Counted from the first letter of the stretch, positions 26,909 to 38,223 are shown. The stretch is 64,000 nucleotides of DNA from Apilactobacillus waqarii (GCF_019061205.1 NZ_JAHQYH010000003.1:124001-188000), one strand, 5' to 3'. Notes: a model not told the origin generated them from the letters alone. A program made the numbers and translations.

Positions 26909-28999
26909 ATGGCTAACAAACGTGAATTCCCATTAGAAAAAACTCGTAATATCGGTATCACTGCTCATATTGATGCCGGTAAGACTACTGCTACTGAACG
27001 TATCTTGTACTACACTGGTAGAATCCACAAAATTGGTGAAACTCATGATGGTGCTTCACAAATGGACTGGATGGTACAAGAACAAGAACGTGGTATCACT
27101 ATCACTTCAGCTGCTACTACTGCACGTTGGAAAGATACTCGTATCAACATCATCGATACTCCAGGACACGTGGACTTCACTGCCGAAGTTGAACGTTCAC
27201 TACGTGTTCTAGATGGTTCAATTACTATCTTGGATGCTGCTGCTGGGGTTGAACCTCAAACAGAAACTGTTTGGCGTCAAGCTTCAGAATACGAAGTTCC
27301 TCGTATCGTATTCGCTAACAAGATGGATAAGCTAGGTGCTGACTTCGAAGCTTCTGTAGAATCTCTACACGAACGTTTAGATGCTAACGCACACGCTATC
27401 CAAATTCCTATCGGTAAGGAAGACACTTTCCAAGGTGTTATCGACCTAGTAGAAATGAAAGCATACATCTACGATCTAGATGAAAATGGTTCAAACTACG
27501 ATATCGTTGATATTCCTGACGAATACAAAGAAAAAGCTGATGAAGCACGTGCTAACTTAATTGAATCACTTGCTGACATCAACGACGGAATCATGGAAAA
27601 ATACCTTGAAGGTGAAGAAATTTCAGTTGATGAAATTAAAGCTGCCATTCGTCAAGGTACTCTTAACCTAGAATACTACCCAGTATTAGCTGGTTCAGCA
27701 TTCAAGAACAAGGGTATCCAAATGTTAATGGACGCCGTATTGGACTTCTTACCATCACCACTTGATGTTCGTCCATACAAGGCTACTGATCCTGAATCAG
27801 GTGAAGATGTTGAACTTAAAGCTGATGACAACAAGCCATTTGCTGCCCTAGCATTTAAGGTTGCAACTGACCCATTCGTTGGTCGTTTAACTTTCATTCG
27901 TGTATACCAAGGTACTCTAGAATCAGGTTCATACGTTCTTAACGCAACTAAGGACAAACGTGAACGTGTTGGTCGTTTACTACAAATGCACTCAAATGAT
28001 AGAACTGAAATCCCAGAAGTGTTCTCTGGTGATATCGCTGCCGCTATCGGTTTGAAGAACACCACTACTGGTGACTCACTAACTGATCAAAAGCACCCAT
28101 TACACCTAGAATCAATGGTATTCCCAGATCCAGTTATTTCTGTGTCTGTTGAACCTAAGACTAAGGCTGACCAAGACAAGATGAACATTGCCCTACAAAA
28201 GCTATCAGAAGAAGATCCTACATTTAAGGCTGAAACTGATAACGAAACTGGTGAAACTATTATCGCCGGAATGGGTGAACTTCACTTGAACATCATCGTT
28301 GACCGTATGAAACGTGAATTCAAGGTTGAAGCTACTATTGGTCAACCACAAGTTGCCTACAGAGAAGCATTTACTAAGCCAACTAAGGCTCAAGGTAAAT
28401 TCGTTCGTCAATCTGGTGGTAAAGGTCAATATGGTGACGTTTGGATTGAATTTACTCCAAATGAAACTGGTAAAGGTTTCGAATTCGAAAATGCTATCGT
28501 TGGTGGGGTTGTTCCTCGTGAATACATTCCTTCAGTTGAACAAGGTCTAAAAGAATCAATGGCAAACGGTGTTCTTGCTGGTTACCCATTGATTGACGTT
28601 AAGGCTAAGTTATATGATGGTAGTTACCATGATGTCGATTCATCAGAAGCTGCATTTAAGGTTGCTGCATCATTAGCATTAAGAAATGCTGCTAAGTCAG
28701 CTGGCCCAGTTATCCTAGAACCAATCATGAAAGTTGATATCGTGGTTCCAGAAGAATACATGGGTGATGTTATGGGACAAGTTACTGCACGTCGTGGTAA
28801 CGTTGACGGTATGGAAGTTAGAAACAAAGCTCAACTAATCCATGCTATGGTTCCACTATCAGAAATGTTCGGTTACGCAACTACATTGCGTTCAGCATCT
28901 CAAGGTAGAGGTACTTTCTCAATGACATTCGATCACTACTCACCAGTTCCAGCCGCAGTTCAAGAAGAAATTATTGAAAAGAACGGTGGAAACAAGTAA
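26909..28999 (+). CDS. fusA: elongation factor G
   Basis: A 696-residue translocation GTPase. The G domain has AHIDAGKTT (19-27), the switch [10 protein letters not shown] and NKMDK. Domain II, then domain III-V with [16 protein letters not shown] and the C-terminal [19 protein letters not shown], complete the protein. It belongs to the str group with rpsL and rpsG; tuf is not adjacent, as is usual in lactobacilli. GAGAGGAG lies upstream of the ATG. Confidence 0.98.
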   Translation: MANKREFPLEKTRNIGITAHIDAGKTTATERILYYTGRIHKIGETHDGASQMDWMVQEQERGITITSAATTARWKDTRINIIDTPGHVDFTAEVERSLRVLDGSITILDAAAGVEPQTETVWRQASEYEVPRIVFANKMDKLGADFEASVESLHERLDANAHAIQIPIGKEDTFQGVIDLVEMKAYIYDLDENGSNYDIVDIPDEYKEKADEARANLIESLADINDGIMEKYLEGEEISVDEIKAAIRQGTLNLEYYPVLAGSAFKNKGIQMLMDAVLDFLPSPLDVRPYKATDPESGEDVELKADDNKPFAALAFKVATDPFVGRLTFIRVYQGTLESGSYVLNATKDKRERVGRLLQMHSNDRTEIPEVFSGDIAAAIGLKNTTTGDSLTDQKHPLHLESMVFPDPVISVSVEPKTKADQDKMNIALQKLSEEDPTFKAETDNETGETIIAGMGELHLNIIVDRMKREFKVEATIGQPQVAYREAFTKPTKAQGKFVRQSGGKGQYGDVWIEFTPNETGKGFEFENAIVGGVVPREYIPSVEQGLKESMANGVLAGYPLIDVKAKLYDGSYHDVDSSEAAFKVAASLALRNAAKSAGPVILEPIMKVDIVVPEEYMGDVMGQVTARRGNVDGMEVRNKAQLIHAMVPLSEMFGYATTLRSASQGRGTFSMTFDHYSPVPAAVQEEIIEKNGGNK

Positions 29000-29015
29000 T
29001 TAGTGTTTCTAAATT

Positions 29016-29050
29016 AAGAAGTGTTGATTAATTTCAACGCTTCTTTTTTT
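29016..29050 (+). terminator. terminator after fusA
   Basis: AAGAAGTGTTGA pairs with TCAACGCTTCTT (one U-G) and is followed by T9. Confidence 0.85.
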
Positions 29051-29272
29051 GTACATAAAAAATCATTCATAAAAATAGGGGAATTTTAACCATTAATATG
29101 TATAAAGAAGAAAAATTTTATAATTTATTGGTGTTTTTATATTTATTTAAATGATTTAGTTTTATGATCGAACAAATATAATATGGAAGAAAAAATAAAA
29201 AATTTCAAATTTTTTTGAAAAAAGTTGGAATAAAAAATTTAAAAATAATTTCAATAAAATGAGTGAAAACCC
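29051..29272. other. AT-rich non-coding stretch upstream of the S10 operon
   Basis: About 220 bp with almost no G or C and many A- and T-tracts. I find no frame with coding character and no RNA signature. Its place directly ahead of a strong promoter suggests an UP element or curved DNA that raises S10 operon transcription, which is inference. Confidence 0.6.
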
Positions 29273-29301
29273 TTGAAACACCGCAGAAAATCTAGTATTA
29301 T
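29273..29301 (+). promoter_or_regulatory. promoter of the S10-spc-alpha operon
   Basis: TTGAAA (29273-29278) and TATTAT (29296-29301), 17-bp spacer, 160 bp before rpsJ. Confidence 0.82.
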
Positions 29302-29307
29302 ATACAA

Positions 29308-29455
29308 GTACCTGTTCGAGGGGTTAGTATGCTCTCAAGCAGATATGAGAAAAGCGTTGATGTGGGAGGTTGCGACACACCCGGCCACTTTGTCATGAAG
29401 GGTGCGCCGGTAATTTCCACGGAGTTAGTCGTATTTAAAATACAGACGAGGAGGG
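29308..29455 (+). promoter_or_regulatory. structured S10 operon leader RNA
   Basis: The leader can form GTGG(G)AGGTT with AATTTCCAC (29362-29371 with 29412-29420, one bulge). Inside it, CCGGC/GCCGG (29381-29385 with 29406-29410) competes with CACCC/GGGTG (29378-29382 with 29400-29404). A small GTATT/AATAC hairpin follows just before the AGGAGG. No T-run is present, so any control would be translational or by another factor. I do not recognise a named family. Confidence 0.6.
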
Positions 29456-29461
29456 AAAATA

Positions 29462-29770
29462 ATGGCAAAGCAAAAGATTCGTATCCGTTTAAAGGCATAT
29501 GAACATCGTACTTTAGATCAATCAGCTGAAAAGATTGTGGCTACTGCGCAAAGAACTGGTGCTAGTGTTTCTGGTCCAATTCCATTGCCAACAGATAGAA
29601 CTGTTTATACTGTTCTAGCTTCACCACATAAGTTTAAGAAGTCACGTGAACAATTTGAAATGTTGACTCACAAACGTCTTATCGACATCTTAAACCCAAC
29701 ACCAAAAACAGTTGATTCACTAATGAAGCTTGATTTACCAAGCGGTGTTGATATCGAAATTAAACTATAA
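29462..29770 (+). CDS. rpsJ: 30S ribosomal protein S10
   Basis: 102 residues; [20 protein letters not shown] and the loop [16 protein letters not shown] are diagnostic. S10 also acts in NusB-dependent antitermination. First gene of the long ribosomal operon, behind a structured leader and GAGGAGGG. Confidence 0.98.
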   Translation: MAKQKIRIRLKAYEHRTLDQSAEKIVATAQRTGASVSGPIPLPTDRTVYTVLASPHKFKKSREQFEMLTHKRLIDILNPTPKTVDSLMKLDLPSGVDIEIKL

Positions 29771-29804
29771 TTAATCAAAATTACAATATATCGGAGGTGT
29801 ACTC

Positions 29805-30440
29805 ATGACCAGAAAAGGAATCTTAGGTAGAAAAGTCGGAATGACTCAAGTTTTCACTGAAAACGGTGAATTAGTACCAGTTACTGTTGTAGATGTAACT
29901 CCAAACGTTGTTCTACAAACTAAATCAACTGAAACTGATGGATACAACGCTATCCAACTTGGTTACGAAGACAAACGTGATGTTTTAAGTAACAAACCAG
30001 AAAAAGGTCATGTAGCAAAAGCAAATACAAATCCTAAGCGCTTCATTAAAGAAATCAGAGATGTTGAGCTTAGCGATTACAATGTAGCAGACGAAATCAA
30101 GGCAGACATTTTTGAAGCCGGTGACATCGTAGATGTAACAGGTATCACAAAGGGTCATGGTTACCAAGGTAACATTCATAAGGATGGTCAAGCTAGAGGT
30201 CCTGAAACTCACGGTTCTAGATACCACCGTCGTCCTGGTTCACTTGGTGTAATTATCAACCGTGTTACTAAGGGTATGAAATTACCAGGTAGAATGGGTA
30301 ACAAACAAGTTACTATTCAAAATCTTGAAGTAGTTAAGGCTGACGTTGACAACAACGTAATCCTAATTAAGGGTAACGTTCCTGGTGCCAACAAGTCATT
30401 CCTAACTGTTAAATCTGCAGCTCGCGGATCACAAAAATAA
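29805..30440 (+). CDS. rplC: 50S ribosomal protein L3
   Basis: 211 residues. [17 protein letters not shown] opens the protein, and [20 protein letters not shown] followed by RPGSLG is the extension reaching the peptidyl transferase centre. Second gene of the S10 operon, 34 nt after rpsJ. Confidence 0.98.
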   Translation: MTRKGILGRKVGMTQVFTENGELVPVTVVDVTPNVVLQTKSTETDGYNAIQLGYEDKRDVLSNKPEKGHVAKANTNPKRFIKEIRDVELSDYNVADEIKADIFEAGDIVDVTGITKGHGYQGNIHKDGQARGPETHGSRYHRRPGSLGVIINRVTKGMKLPGRMGNKQVTIQNLEVVKADVDNNVILIKGNVPGANKSFLTVKSAARGSQK

Positions 30441-30457
30441 GAAAGGAGGAACCATAA

Positions 30458-31081
30458 ATGACAAGCGTAGCATTATACAAACAAGATGGTAGCAAGAACG
30501 GAAACGTTGAATTAAACGATGAAATCTTTGCTATCGAACAAAACGACAGTGTTGTATTTGACGTTGTTTTGATGCAAAGAGCATCAATGCGCCAAGGTAC
30601 ACACGCTGTAAAGAACAGAAGCGCTGTTAGAGGTGGTGGTAAGAAGCCATGGCGTCAAAAGGGTACTGGACGTGCTCGTCAAGGTTCAATCCGTTCACCA
30701 CAATGGCGTGGGGGTGGAATTGTCTTCGGACCAACTCCTCGTTCATACAGCTACCACTTACCAAAGAAGGTTAGCCGTCTAGCTATCAAGTCTGTTCTAT
30801 CAGAAAAGGTTGCTAACGACAACTTCGTAGTTGTTGACTCATTAAGCTTCGATGCTCCTAAGACTAAAGACTTCTCAGAAGCACTAAACAAGCTAAATGC
30901 TTCAACTAAGACATTAGTAGTCTTGGAAGAAGACAACAAGAACGCTGTATTATCAGCTCGTAACCTAAAGAACGTTGAAATTGTTTCAGCTAAAGGTTTA
31001 AACACATTGAGCGTTGTAAACAGTGACAAGATTGTCATCACAAAGGCTGCTCTTTCTCAAGTAGAGGAGGTGCTCGCATAA
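30458..31081 (+). CDS. rplD: 50S ribosomal protein L4
   Basis: 207 residues; the loop [30 protein letters not shown] region lines the exit tunnel. In gamma-proteobacteria L4 represses its own operon through the S10 leader; whether that holds for the leader here is unknown. The stop overlaps the rplW start by one base. Confidence 0.98.
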   Translation: MTSVALYKQDGSKNGNVELNDEIFAIEQNDSVVFDVVLMQRASMRQGTHAVKNRSAVRGGGKKPWRQKGTGRARQGSIRSPQWRGGGIVFGPTPRSYSYHLPKKVSRLAIKSVLSEKVANDNFVVVDSLSFDAPKTKDFSEALNKLNASTKTLVVLEEDNKNAVLSARNLKNVEIVSAKGLNTLSVVNSDKIVITKAALSQVEEVLA

Positions 31082-31368
31082 TGGAATCACGTGATATTAT
31101 CCTACGTCCCGTTATTACAGAACAATCAACTGCTATGATGGACGAAAAGAAATACACTTTTGATGTTGACTTACGAGCAACTAAAACACAAGTGAAGAAC
31201 GCAATTCAAGACATCTTTGATGTTAAAGTTGCAAATGTAAATATTATGAATCTTAAAGGTAAGCTAAAGCGCCAAGGTCGTTTCTCTGGTTACACTAAGA
31301 AACGTCGTAAAGCGATCGTTACTTTATCAAACGATTCAAAAGAAATTAACTTATTTAGCAATAAATAA
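31081..31368 (+). CDS. rplW: 50S ribosomal protein L23
   Basis: 95 residues, the docking protein for trigger factor and SRP at the tunnel exit. [19 protein letters not shown] and [20 protein letters not shown] are typical. Translationally coupled to rplD (TAATG). Confidence 0.97.
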   Translation: MESRDIILRPVITEQSTAMMDEKKYTFDVDLRATKTQVKNAIQDIFDVKVANVNIMNLKGKLKRQGRFSGYTKKRRKAIVTLSNDSKEINLFSNK

Positions 31369-31393
31369 AATATCAATTTAGGAGGAAAACACC

Positions 31394-32233
31394 GTGGCTA
31401 TTAAAAAATACAAGGCAACCAGTAATGGTCGTCGTAACATGACTAGCATTGACTACAGTGTTTTGACTACTTCAAAACCTGAAAAGTCATTATTGGCTCC
31501 TAAGTCACACACTGCTGGTCGTAACAACTATGGTCATATGACTGTTCGTCACCGTGGTGGTGGTAACAAGAATCAATACCGTATTATTGATTTCAAGCGT
31601 AACCATGACGACGTTGATGGTATCGTTAAGACTATCGAATACGATCCAAACCGTACTGCTAACATTGCGTTAGTTGTTTACACTGACGGTATCAAGTCAT
31701 ACATTCTAGCACCTAAGGGTCTAAAAGTTGGCGACAAGGTTCAATCAGGACCAAACGCTGATATCAAACCAGGTAATGCATTAGCATTGAAGGATATCCC
31801 TGTAGGTACAGTTATTCACAATATCGAATTAAAACCAGGTAAGGGTGGACAATTAGTTCGTTCTGCTGGTACTTCAGCTCAACTATTGGGTAAGGAAGGA
31901 AAATACGTACTAGTTCGTCTAGCATCAGGTGAAGTTCGTATGATTCTTTCAGTTAACCGTGCAACTATTGGTAGCATTGGTAACGAAGAACACTCATTAG
32001 TTAACATTGGTAAAGCTGGTCGTAACCGTTACAAGGGCCAACGTCCACACGTTCGTGGTTCTGTAATGAACCCTAACGATCACCCTCATGGTGGTGGTGA
32101 AGGTAAAGCTCCAGTTGGTTACCCATCACCATTATCACCATGGCACAAGAAGACTGTTGGTAAGAAGACTCGTAGTAAGAAGGCTCGTTCCAACAAGTTC
32201 ATCGTTCGCCGTCGTAAGGGATCAAAGATGTAA
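31394..32233 (+). CDS. rplB: 50S ribosomal protein L2
   Basis: 279 residues. [20 protein letters not shown] near the N-terminus and the highly conserved [18 protein letters not shown] with the near-active-site histidine near the C-terminus. GTG start with AGGAGG upstream. It is needed for subunit association and peptidyl transfer. Confidence 0.98.
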   Translation: MAIKKYKATSNGRRNMTSIDYSVLTTSKPEKSLLAPKSHTAGRNNYGHMTVRHRGGGNKNQYRIIDFKRNHDDVDGIVKTIEYDPNRTANIALVVYTDGIKSYILAPKGLKVGDKVQSGPNADIKPGNALALKDIPVGTVIHNIELKPGKGGQLVRSAGTSAQLLGKEGKYVLVRLASGEVRMILSVNRATIGSIGNEEHSLVNIGKAGRNRYKGQRPHVRGSVMNPNDHPHGGGEGKAPVGYPSPLSPWHKKTVGKKTRSKKARSNKFIVRRRKGSKM

Positions 32234-32243
32234 TAAACTAAGT

Positions 32244-32259
32244 TATACCTTCGGGTATA
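32244..32259 (+). other. UUCG tetraloop hairpin between rplB and rpsS
   Basis: TATACC-TTCG-GGTATA is a six-pair stem closed by the extra-stable C(UUCG)G tetraloop. It lies in the 63-nt rplB-rpsS spacer and has no T-run. Likely an mRNA-stability or processing element rather than a terminator. Confidence 0.55.
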
Positions 32260-32296
32260 CACTTCCCTATACTGATTTTGAAGAGGAGGTTTCATA

Positions 32297-32572
32297 ATGT
32301 CTCGTAGTTTAAAAAAGGGACCTTTTGCCGATAAGCATCTTTTAAAGAAAATCGATGCTCAAAAAGACCAAGACAAGAAAGACGTAATCAAGACATGGTC
32401 ACGTCGTTCAACAATCTTCCCTAGTTTCATTGGCTACACTATCGCTGTTTATGATGGAAGAAAGAACGTTCCAGTTTATATTCAAGAAGATATGGTAGGT
32501 CACAAACTAGGTGAATTCGTACCAACTCGTACTTTCCATGGACATGGAAACGACGATAAGAAAACTGTTTAA
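32297..32572 (+). CDS. rpsS: 30S ribosomal protein S19
   Basis: 91 residues; [10 protein letters not shown] and [20 protein letters not shown] are diagnostic, followed by [16 protein letters not shown]. It binds the 16S rRNA head with S13. Confidence 0.98.
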   Translation: MSRSLKKGPFADKHLLKKIDAQKDQDKKDVIKTWSRRSTIFPSFIGYTIAVYDGRKNVPVYIQEDMVGHKLGEFVPTRTFHGHGNDDKKTV

Positions 32573-32588
32573 GCAAGGAGGATAACAA

Positions 32589-32936
32589 ATGGCTGAACAA
32601 GTTACATCAGCAAAAGCTACTGCTAGAACTGTTCGCATTGCCGCACGTAAGGTCCGCCTTGTAGTTGATCTTATTAGAGGTAAAAGCGTTTCAGAAGCAG
32701 CTGCAATCTTGAAGTTCACTCCAAGAGGAGCTTCACCAGTTGTTTCAAAAGTTTTAATGTCAGCTGTAGCAAATGCAGAAAATAATTTTGATTTAGATCG
32801 TGAAGACTTGGTAGTAAGCGAAGTTTTTGTTAACGAAGGACCAACTTTAAAACGTTTCCGTCCAAGAGCAAAAGGTTCTGCTTCTCCAATCAACAAACGT
32901 ACTAGTCATATCACAGTTGTAGTATCAGAAAAATAG
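32589..32936 (+). CDS. rplV: 50S ribosomal protein L22
   Basis: 115 residues. [17 protein letters not shown] and the C-terminal loop [20 protein letters not shown], the tunnel-lining hairpin where macrolide resistance changes occur, are intact. Confidence 0.98.
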   Translation: MAEQVTSAKATARTVRIAARKVRLVVDLIRGKSVSEAAAILKFTPRGASPVVSKVLMSAVANAENNFDLDREDLVVSEVFVNEGPTLKRFRPRAKGSASPINKRTSHITVVVSEK

Positions 32937-32948
32937 GAGGGATTAGCC

Positions 32949-33620
32949 GTGGGTCAAAAAGTAAATCCTACTGGATTACGTGTCGGAGTTATTCGCGATT
33001 GGGACGCAAAATGGTACGCTGAAAAAGCTGATTTTGCTAACGATTTAAACGAAGACCTAAAAATCCGTGAATACATTAGTAAGAGACTCGCTGACGCTTC
33101 CGTATCAAGAGTTGTTATCGAACGTGCTGCAAAGCGTGTTAACGTTTCAATTCACACTGCTAAACCAGGTATGGTTATCGGTAAAGGCGGATCAGAAGTC
33201 GAAAATCTTCGTAAAGAATTAAACAATTTAACAGGTAAGAGAGTTCACATCAACATCATCGAAATCAAGAAACCTGATTTAGATGCAAAACTTGTTGGTG
33301 AAAACATTGCTCGTCAATTGGAAGGCCGTGTAGCATTCCGTCGTGCAATGCGTCAATCAATGCAACGCTCTCGTCGTGCCGGTGCTAAGGGTATCAAAAC
33401 TCAAGTTGCTGGTCGTCTAAATGGTGCAGATATGTCACGTGTGGAAGCATACGCTGAAGGAACTGTTCCATTGCATACACTAAGAGCAGACATCGATTAC
33501 GCTTGGGAAGAAGCTCACACTACTTACGGATCAATTGGTGTAAAAACTTGGATCTACCGTGGTGAAGTTTTACCACAAGCAGTTAACGATGCTCAAGAAA
33601 ACGATAAAGGAGGGAAATAA
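32949..33620 (+). CDS. rpsC: 30S ribosomal protein S3
   Basis: 223 residues. [19 protein letters not shown] opens the protein. The KH domain carries [19 protein letters not shown], and the C-terminal domain [15 protein letters not shown] follows. GTG start. Part of the mRNA entry helicase site. Confidence 0.98.
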   Translation: MGQKVNPTGLRVGVIRDWDAKWYAEKADFANDLNEDLKIREYISKRLADASVSRVVIERAAKRVNVSIHTAKPGMVIGKGGSEVENLRKELNNLTGKRVHINIIEIKKPDLDAKLVGENIARQLEGRVAFRRAMRQSMQRSRRAGAKGIKTQVAGRLNGADMSRVEAYAEGTVPLHTLRADIDYAWEEAHTTYGSIGVKTWIYRGEVLPQAVNDAQENDKGGK

Positions 33621-33622
33621 AC

Positions 33623-34057
33623 ATGCTAGTACCAAAACGTGTTAAGTTCCGTCGTGAACACCGTGGTAAGTTACGTGGTCATTCAAAGGGTGGAAACACT
33701 GTTTCATTCGGTGAATTTGGTTTACAATCAATCGATTCACATTGGATCACTAACCGTCAAATCGAAGCTTGTCGTATTGCTATGACAAGACATATGAAGC
33801 GTGGTGGGAAAGTTTGGATTAAGATTTTCCCTCACAAGTCATACACTGAAAAAGGTGTAGGGGTTCGTATGGGTAATGGTAAAGGTTCTCCAGCAGGATG
33901 GGTTGCTCCAGTTAAACGTGGAAAAGTCCTATTCGAAGTTGGTGGAGTTTCTGAAGAAGTTGCTCTAGAAGCTTTACGTTTAGCTTCAGCTAAACTTCCT
34001 GTTCGAACAAAGATTATTAAACGTGAGGAAGTAGGTGGCGAATCAAATGAAGGCTAA
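33623..34057 (+). CDS. rplP: 50S ribosomal protein L16
   Basis: 144 residues; [19 protein letters not shown] and the [16 protein letters not shown] segment near the A-site tRNA are typical. Only 2 nt separate it from rpsC. Confidence 0.98.
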   Translation: MLVPKRVKFRREHRGKLRGHSKGGNTVSFGEFGLQSIDSHWITNRQIEACRIAMTRHMKRGGKVWIKIFPHKSYTEKGVGVRMGNGKGSPAGWVAPVKRGKVLFEVGGVSEEVALEALRLASAKLPVRTKIIKREEVGGESNEG

Positions 34058-34241
34058 AGAAATTAATGAACTAACCACTGCTCAAATGCATGAAAAAGAA
34101 CAAAGCTACAAAGAAGAACTATTCAACCTTCGTTTTCAATTAGCTACTGGTCAATTGGAAAACACTGCAAGATTGAAGCAAGTTCGTAAGAACATTGCAC
34201 GTATCAAAACTGCTTTGCGTCAACAAGAACTAAACAAATAG
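34047..34241 (+). CDS. rpmC: 50S ribosomal protein L29
   Basis: 64 residues; the helical protein starts [14 protein letters not shown] and contains [21 protein letters not shown] choose the ATG at 34047, downstream of AGGTGG, rather than the GTG at 34035. The gene overlaps the end of rplP by 11 nt. Confidence 0.96.
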   Translation: MKAKEINELTTAQMHEKEQSYKEELFNLRFQLATGQLENTARLKQVRKNIARIKTALRQQELNK

Positions 34242-34265
34242 AATACGATAGGAGGTCAATGTAAT

Positions 34266-34526
34266 ATGGAACGTAATATGCGTAAGGTCTACAGAGGCCG
34301 TGTTGTTTCAGACAAGATGGACAAAACCATCACTGTTGTTGTTGAAACTTACAAAACACATCCTACTTACGGAAAACGTGTTAAGTACTCAAAGAAGTAC
34401 AAGGCTCATGATGAAAACAATGAAGCTAAAATGGGCGATGTTGTAGAAATTATGGAAACACGTAAGCTATCAGCTACTAAGAATTTCCGTCTAGTTAATA
34501 TCGTTGAAAAAGCTGTTATTATCTAA
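34266..34526 (+). CDS. rpsQ: 30S ribosomal protein S17
   Basis: 86 residues; [20 protein letters not shown] and [20 protein letters not shown] mark the OB-fold S17. AGGAGG upstream of the ATG. End of the S10 group. Confidence 0.98.
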   Translation: MERNMRKVYRGRVVSDKMDKTITVVVETYKTHPTYGKRVKYSKKYKAHDENNEAKMGDVVEIMETRKLSATKNFRLVNIVEKAVII

Positions 34527-34578
34527 CATAAGAATTTTATCGTATTCTGAGTAAATACCGGAAGGAGGGTATTAGCTA

Positions 34579-34947
34579 ATGATTCAACAAGAAAGTCGTT
34601 TGAAAGTTGCTGATAACTCAGGTGCTCGTGAACTTTTAACTATTAAAGTTTTAGGTGGATCAAGCAGAAGATATGCAGGTATCGGTGATATCATTGTTGC
34701 TACTGTTAAACAAGCAACACCAGGTGGCGTTGTCAAAAAGGGTGACGTTGTTAAGGCTGTAATCGTAAGAACTAAGTCAGTATCACGTCGTGCAGATGGT
34801 TCATACATCCGTTTCGATGAAAATGCTGCCGTACTTGTTCAAGATGATAAAAGTCCAAAGGGAACTCGTATTTTCGGACCAGTTGCACGTGAACTACGTG
34901 ACAACGAATTCATGAAGATCGTTTCTCTAGCCCCTGAAGTACTTTAA
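34579..34947 (+). CDS. rplN: 50S ribosomal protein L14
   Basis: 122 residues; [20 protein letters not shown] and the C-terminal [19 protein letters not shown] are diagnostic. First gene of the classical spc group. GGAGGG upstream. Confidence 0.98.
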   Translation: MIQQESRLKVADNSGARELLTIKVLGGSSRRYAGIGDIIVATVKQATPGGVVKKGDVVKAVIVRTKSVSRRADGSYIRFDENAAVLVQDDKSPKGTRIFGPVARELRDNEFMKIVSLAPEVL

Positions 34948-34979
34948 TTAATCAATGTCAACCAAGGAGGTGCCAAGAA

Positions 34980-35288
34980 ATGTTTATTAAAACCGGTGAC
35001 AAAGTTCGCGTTATTAGTGGTAAGGATAAAGGTAAAGAAGGTACTGTTACCAAGACTATCGCTTCAAAAGATCGCGTAATCGTTGAAGGCATTAACATTG
35101 TTAAGAAACATCAAAAAGCTTCACAAGCTAACCCACAAGGTGGCATTAATGAAGTTGAAGCTCCTATTCATGTTTCAAACGTTATGTTAATTGACCCATC
35201 AACTAACGAACCAACTAAGGTTGGATTCAAAATTGAAAATGGTAAGAAAGTTCGTATTTCTAAAAAATCAAACAAATCAATCGATTAA
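34980..35288 (+). CDS. rplX: 50S ribosomal protein L24
   Basis: 102 residues with an N-terminal KOW motif ([20 protein letters not shown]) and [12 protein letters not shown]. An assembly initiator protein of the 50S subunit. Confidence 0.97.
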   Translation: MFIKTGDKVRVISGKDKGKEGTVTKTIASKDRVIVEGINIVKKHQKASQANPQGGINEVEAPIHVSNVMLIDPSTNEPTKVGFKIENGKKVRISKKSNKSID

Positions 35289-35316
35289 AATTTAATTGAA
35301 AGGAGGATACCTTTCC

Positions 35317-35859
35317 ATGTCAAACCGTTTACAAGAAAAGTACAAAAATGAAATTACAAAAGCATTAGTTGAAAAGTTTAACTACTCTTCAGTTATGCAA
35401 GCTCCAAAAATTGAAAAGATCGTTCTAAACATGGGTGTTGGTGACGCTGTTACTAACGCTAAGAACTTAGACGAAGCTGTTTCAGAATTAACTCTAATTT
35501 CTGGTCAAAAACCTCTAGTAACTAAGGCTAAGAAATCAATCGCCGGCTTCCGTTTACGTGAAGGTATGTCAATTGGTGCCAAAGTTACTCTACGTGGTGA
35601 ACGTATGTATGACTTCTTAGACAAGTTAGTTAACGTTTCATTACCACGTGTTCGTGATTTCCATGGTGTTAACAACCGTTCATTCGACGGTCGTGGTAAC
35701 TACACTCTAGGTATTCGTGAACAATTAATTTTCCCAGAAATTAACTACGATAACGTTAACCGTGTACGTGGATTAGACATCGTTATTGTTACAACTGCTA
35801 ACACTGACGAAGAATCCAAAGAATTGTTAACTCAATTCGGTATGCCATTTGCAAAATAA
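35317..35859 (+). CDS. rplE: 50S ribosomal protein L5
   Basis: 180 residues from the ATG at 35317 ([17 protein letters not shown]). It contains [12 protein letters not shown] and TVTL-like [17 protein letters not shown]. It binds 5S rRNA. The upstream in-frame TTG at 35296 lies before the AAGGAGG and is rejected. Confidence 0.98.
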   Translation: MSNRLQEKYKNEITKALVEKFNYSSVMQAPKIEKIVLNMGVGDAVTNAKNLDEAVSELTLISGQKPLVTKAKKSIAGFRLREGMSIGAKVTLRGERMYDFLDKLVNVSLPRVRDFHGVNNRSFDGRGNYTLGIREQLIFPEINYDNVNRVRGLDIVIVTTANTDEESKELLTQFGMPFAK

Positions 35860-35877
35860 TAGGAGGGTATAAATAAT

Positions 35878-36063
35878 ATGGCTAGAAAAGCATTAGTTGT
35901 AAAAAGTGAACGTCCTGCTAAATTCTCAACAAGAAATTACACTCGTTGCGAACGCTGTGGTAGACCTCATTCAGTTTACAAGAAGTTTCATTTATGCCGT
36001 CTATGCATCAGAGATCTTGCGCACAAAGGCCAAATCCCTGGTATGAAGAAGGCAAGTTGGTAA
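35878..36063 (+). CDS. rpsN: 30S ribosomal protein S14 type Z (zinc-binding)
   Basis: 61 residues, the short zinc form: [20 protein letters not shown] holds two CxxC pairs. Many Firmicutes also carry a zinc-independent paralogue elsewhere; none is in this window. Confidence 0.97.
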   Translation: MARKALVVKSERPAKFSTRNYTRCERCGRPHSVYKKFHLCRLCIRDLAHKGQIPGMKKASW

Positions 36064-36096
36064 AATTAACTATAATTAGATAGGAGGTCTACGTTA

Positions 36097-36495
36097 ATGT
36101 CCATGACAGATCCAATCGCTGACTTATTAACTAGAATTCGTAACGCCAACATGGCTCGTCACGATTCAGTTGAAGTTCCAGCTTCAAAAATCAAAAACAA
36201 CATTGCTGAAATCTTAAAACGTGAAGGTTTCGTTCGCGATGTTGAATACGTTGAAGACGACAAACAAGGCGTTATCCGCGTATTCCTAAAATATGGTAAG
36301 AACAATGAACGTGTTATCACTGGTTTGAAGCGTATTTCAAAACCAGGTCTACGTTCATACGTAAAATCTGATTCAATTCCTAAGGTATTAAATGGTTTAG
36401 GTATTGCAATTATCTCAACTTCTGAAGGTGTTATCACTGATAAAGAAGCTCGTGCTAAAAAAATTGGTGGAGAAGTATTAGCTTACATTTGGTAA
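36097..36495 (+). CDS. rpsH: 30S ribosomal protein S8
   Basis: 132 residues; [20 protein letters not shown] and the C-terminal [20 protein letters not shown] are typical. S8 is the spc operon repressor in E. coli; no matching leader is evident here. Confidence 0.98.
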   Translation: MSMTDPIADLLTRIRNANMARHDSVEVPASKIKNNIAEILKREGFVRDVEYVEDDKQGVIRVFLKYGKNNERVITGLKRISKPGLRSYVKSDSIPKVLNGLGIAIISTSEGVITDKEARAKKIGGEVLAYIW

Positions 36496-36526
36496 TACTT
36501 TTTGCTTGAATTGGAGGTGTAATGAA

Positions 36527-37066
36527 ATGAGTCGTATTGGTTACAGAAAGATTGTTTTACCTGAAGGTGTTGAATTATCAACTGAAGGTAACAACGTAAC
36601 TGTTAAAGGTGCTAAGGGTTCACTAACTCGTGAATTCTCACCAATTATCAAGATGAACGTTAATGATAACGTTGTAACTTTTGAACCAGCAGTTAGATAC
36701 GATAACAAGACCCGTGCAATGCACGGTACTATGCGTGCTAACTTAAACAACATGGTTGAAGGTGTATCAAATGGTTTTACTATGACACTTAAGCTAGTCG
36801 GTGTTGGTTACCGTGCTCAAGCTAAAGGTTCTGTCCTAGAATTAAACGTTGGTTACTCCAACCCTGTTGAAATGGAAATCAATGATGATCTTAAGGTTGA
36901 AACTCCAGACAGTTTAACTATTACTGTCAGCGGTATCAACAAAGAACACGTTGGTGACTTTGCAGCTCGTGTTCGTGCTGTTCGTTCACCTGAACCTTAC
37001 AAGGGTAAAGGTATTCGTTACGAAAACGAAGTTGTTCGTCGTAAGGAAGGTAAGACAGGTAAGTAA
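36527..37066 (+). CDS. rplF: 50S ribosomal protein L6
   Basis: 179 residues from the ATG at 36527 ([16 protein letters not shown]), just after GGAGGTG. It contains [20 protein letters not shown] and the end signature [20 protein letters not shown]. The ATG at 36506 lies ahead of the ribosome site. Confidence 0.98.
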   Translation: MSRIGYRKIVLPEGVELSTEGNNVTVKGAKGSLTREFSPIIKMNVNDNVVTFEPAVRYDNKTRAMHGTMRANLNNMVEGVSNGFTMTLKLVGVGYRAQAKGSVLELNVGYSNPVEMEINDDLKVETPDSLTITVSGINKEHVGDFAARVRAVRSPEPYKGKGIRYENEVVRRKEGKTGK

Positions 37067-37120
37067 TGAGTTAAATCTCATTGCTTAACTATTTTAATTA
37101 ATATTTAAGAGGTGACTATT

Positions 37121-37477
37121 TTGATTAATAAACCAGATAAAAACAAGACACGTCAACGTCGTCACTTGCGTGTCCGTAACAAAATCTCTGGTACTGCTGT
37201 GTGCCCACGTTTGAACGTTTACCGTTCTAACAAAAACATCTACGCTCAAGTTATTGATGACGTAGCGGGTGTTACGCTTGCTAGTGCCTCAACTCTAGAC
37301 AAAGAAGTTAACGGTTCAAACAAGACTGAACAAGCATCATCTGTTGGTGCTTTAGTTGCCAAACGTGCCGTTGAAAAAAATGTTAAAAATGTTGTTTTCG
37401 ACCGTGGTGGTTACTTATACCATGGACGTGTACAAGCTCTTGCTGAAGCTGCACGTGAAAACGGACTAGAATTTTAA
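37121..37477 (+). CDS. rplR: 50S ribosomal protein L18
   Basis: 118 residues. I choose the TTG at 37121 (protein [17 protein letters not shown]), 6 nt after AAGAGGTG; a GTG at 37112 is inside that site. [20 protein letters not shown] is the conserved 5S rRNA-binding end. Confidence 0.96.
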   Translation: MINKPDKNKTRQRRHLRVRNKISGTAVCPRLNVYRSNKNIYAQVIDDVAGVTLASASTLDKEVNGSNKTEQASSVGALVAKRAVEKNVKNVVFDRGGYLYHGRVQALAEAARENGLEF

Positions 37478-37497
37478 TAAAAGGAGGAATAACCGCA

Positions 37498-38001
37498 ATG
37501 GCTGAATTTATTGATCCAAATAAATTAGAACTTGAAGATACTGTCGTATCAATCAACCGTATTACTAAGGTTGTTAAAGGTGGACGTCGTCTACGTTTTG
37601 CTGCTTTAGTTGTTGTTGGTGATAGAAATGGTCACGTCGGATTCGGTACTGGTAAAGCTCAAGAAGTTCCAGATGCTATCCGTAAGGCTGTTGAAGATGG
37701 TCGTAAGAACTTAATTAGTGTTCCTAAGGTTGGTACTACTATTCCTCATGAAATTATCGGTACTTATGGTGGTGGTAAGATCATGTTAAAACCTGCTGAA
37801 GAAGGTTCTGGTGTTGCCGCTGGTGGTGCCGTTCGTTCAGTTATGGAATTAGCTGGTATTGACGATGTTACAAGTAAGCGTTTAGGTTCAGATACTCCAA
37901 TCAATGCTATTCGTGCTACTTTTGAAGGACTAAAAGCATTGAAGAGTGCAGAAAAAGTTGCTACTTTACGTGGCGTTTCTGCTCAACATTTAGCAGAATA
38001 A
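37498..38001 (+). CDS. rpsE: 30S ribosomal protein S5
   Basis: 167 residues. The double-stranded-RNA-binding N-terminal domain contains [20 protein letters not shown] and [37 protein letters not shown] follows. The spectinomycin loop (VVKGGRR) is intact. Confidence 0.98.
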   Translation: MAEFIDPNKLELEDTVVSINRITKVVKGGRRLRFAALVVVGDRNGHVGFGTGKAQEVPDAIRKAVEDGRKNLISVPKVGTTIPHEIIGTYGGGKIMLKPAEEGSGVAAGGAVRSVMELAGIDDVTSKRLGSDTPINAIRATFEGLKALKSAEKVATLRGVSAQHLAE

Positions 38002-38015
38002 GGAGGGGTTAGAAG

Positions 38016-38198
38016 ATGGCTCAATTAAAGATTACTTTAACTCACAGTGCAGAACACCGTCTCCCCAAACAACGTAAAATTGTTAAGGCGCTAGGTTTAG
38101 GTCGTATTAACAGTACTGTTGTTAAACCTGACAACGAAGCAACTCGTGGAGCATTGTTCCATATCGCACACTTAGTTAAAGTTGAACAAGTTAAGTAA
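38016..38198 (+). CDS. rpmD: 50S ribosomal protein L30
   Basis: 60 residues; [20 protein letters not shown] and [14 protein letters not shown] are typical of the short bacterial L30. Confidence 0.97.
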   Translation: MAQLKITLTHSAEHRLPKQRKIVKALGLGRINSTVVKPDNEATRGALFHIAHLVKVEQVK

Positions 38199-38223
38199 TA
38201 AATAACAAGGAGGTGCACTTCAA

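Noticed and set aside
29051-29272. Small gene in the AT-rich stretch before the S10 operon
   Set aside because: All frames are short, lack ribosome sites and consist almost only of K, N, I, F and Y codons expected from AT-rich DNA.
32088-32297. 69-aa plus-strand frame across the end of rplB
   Set aside because: Alternative-frame shadow of the conserved L2 C-terminus without homologous features.
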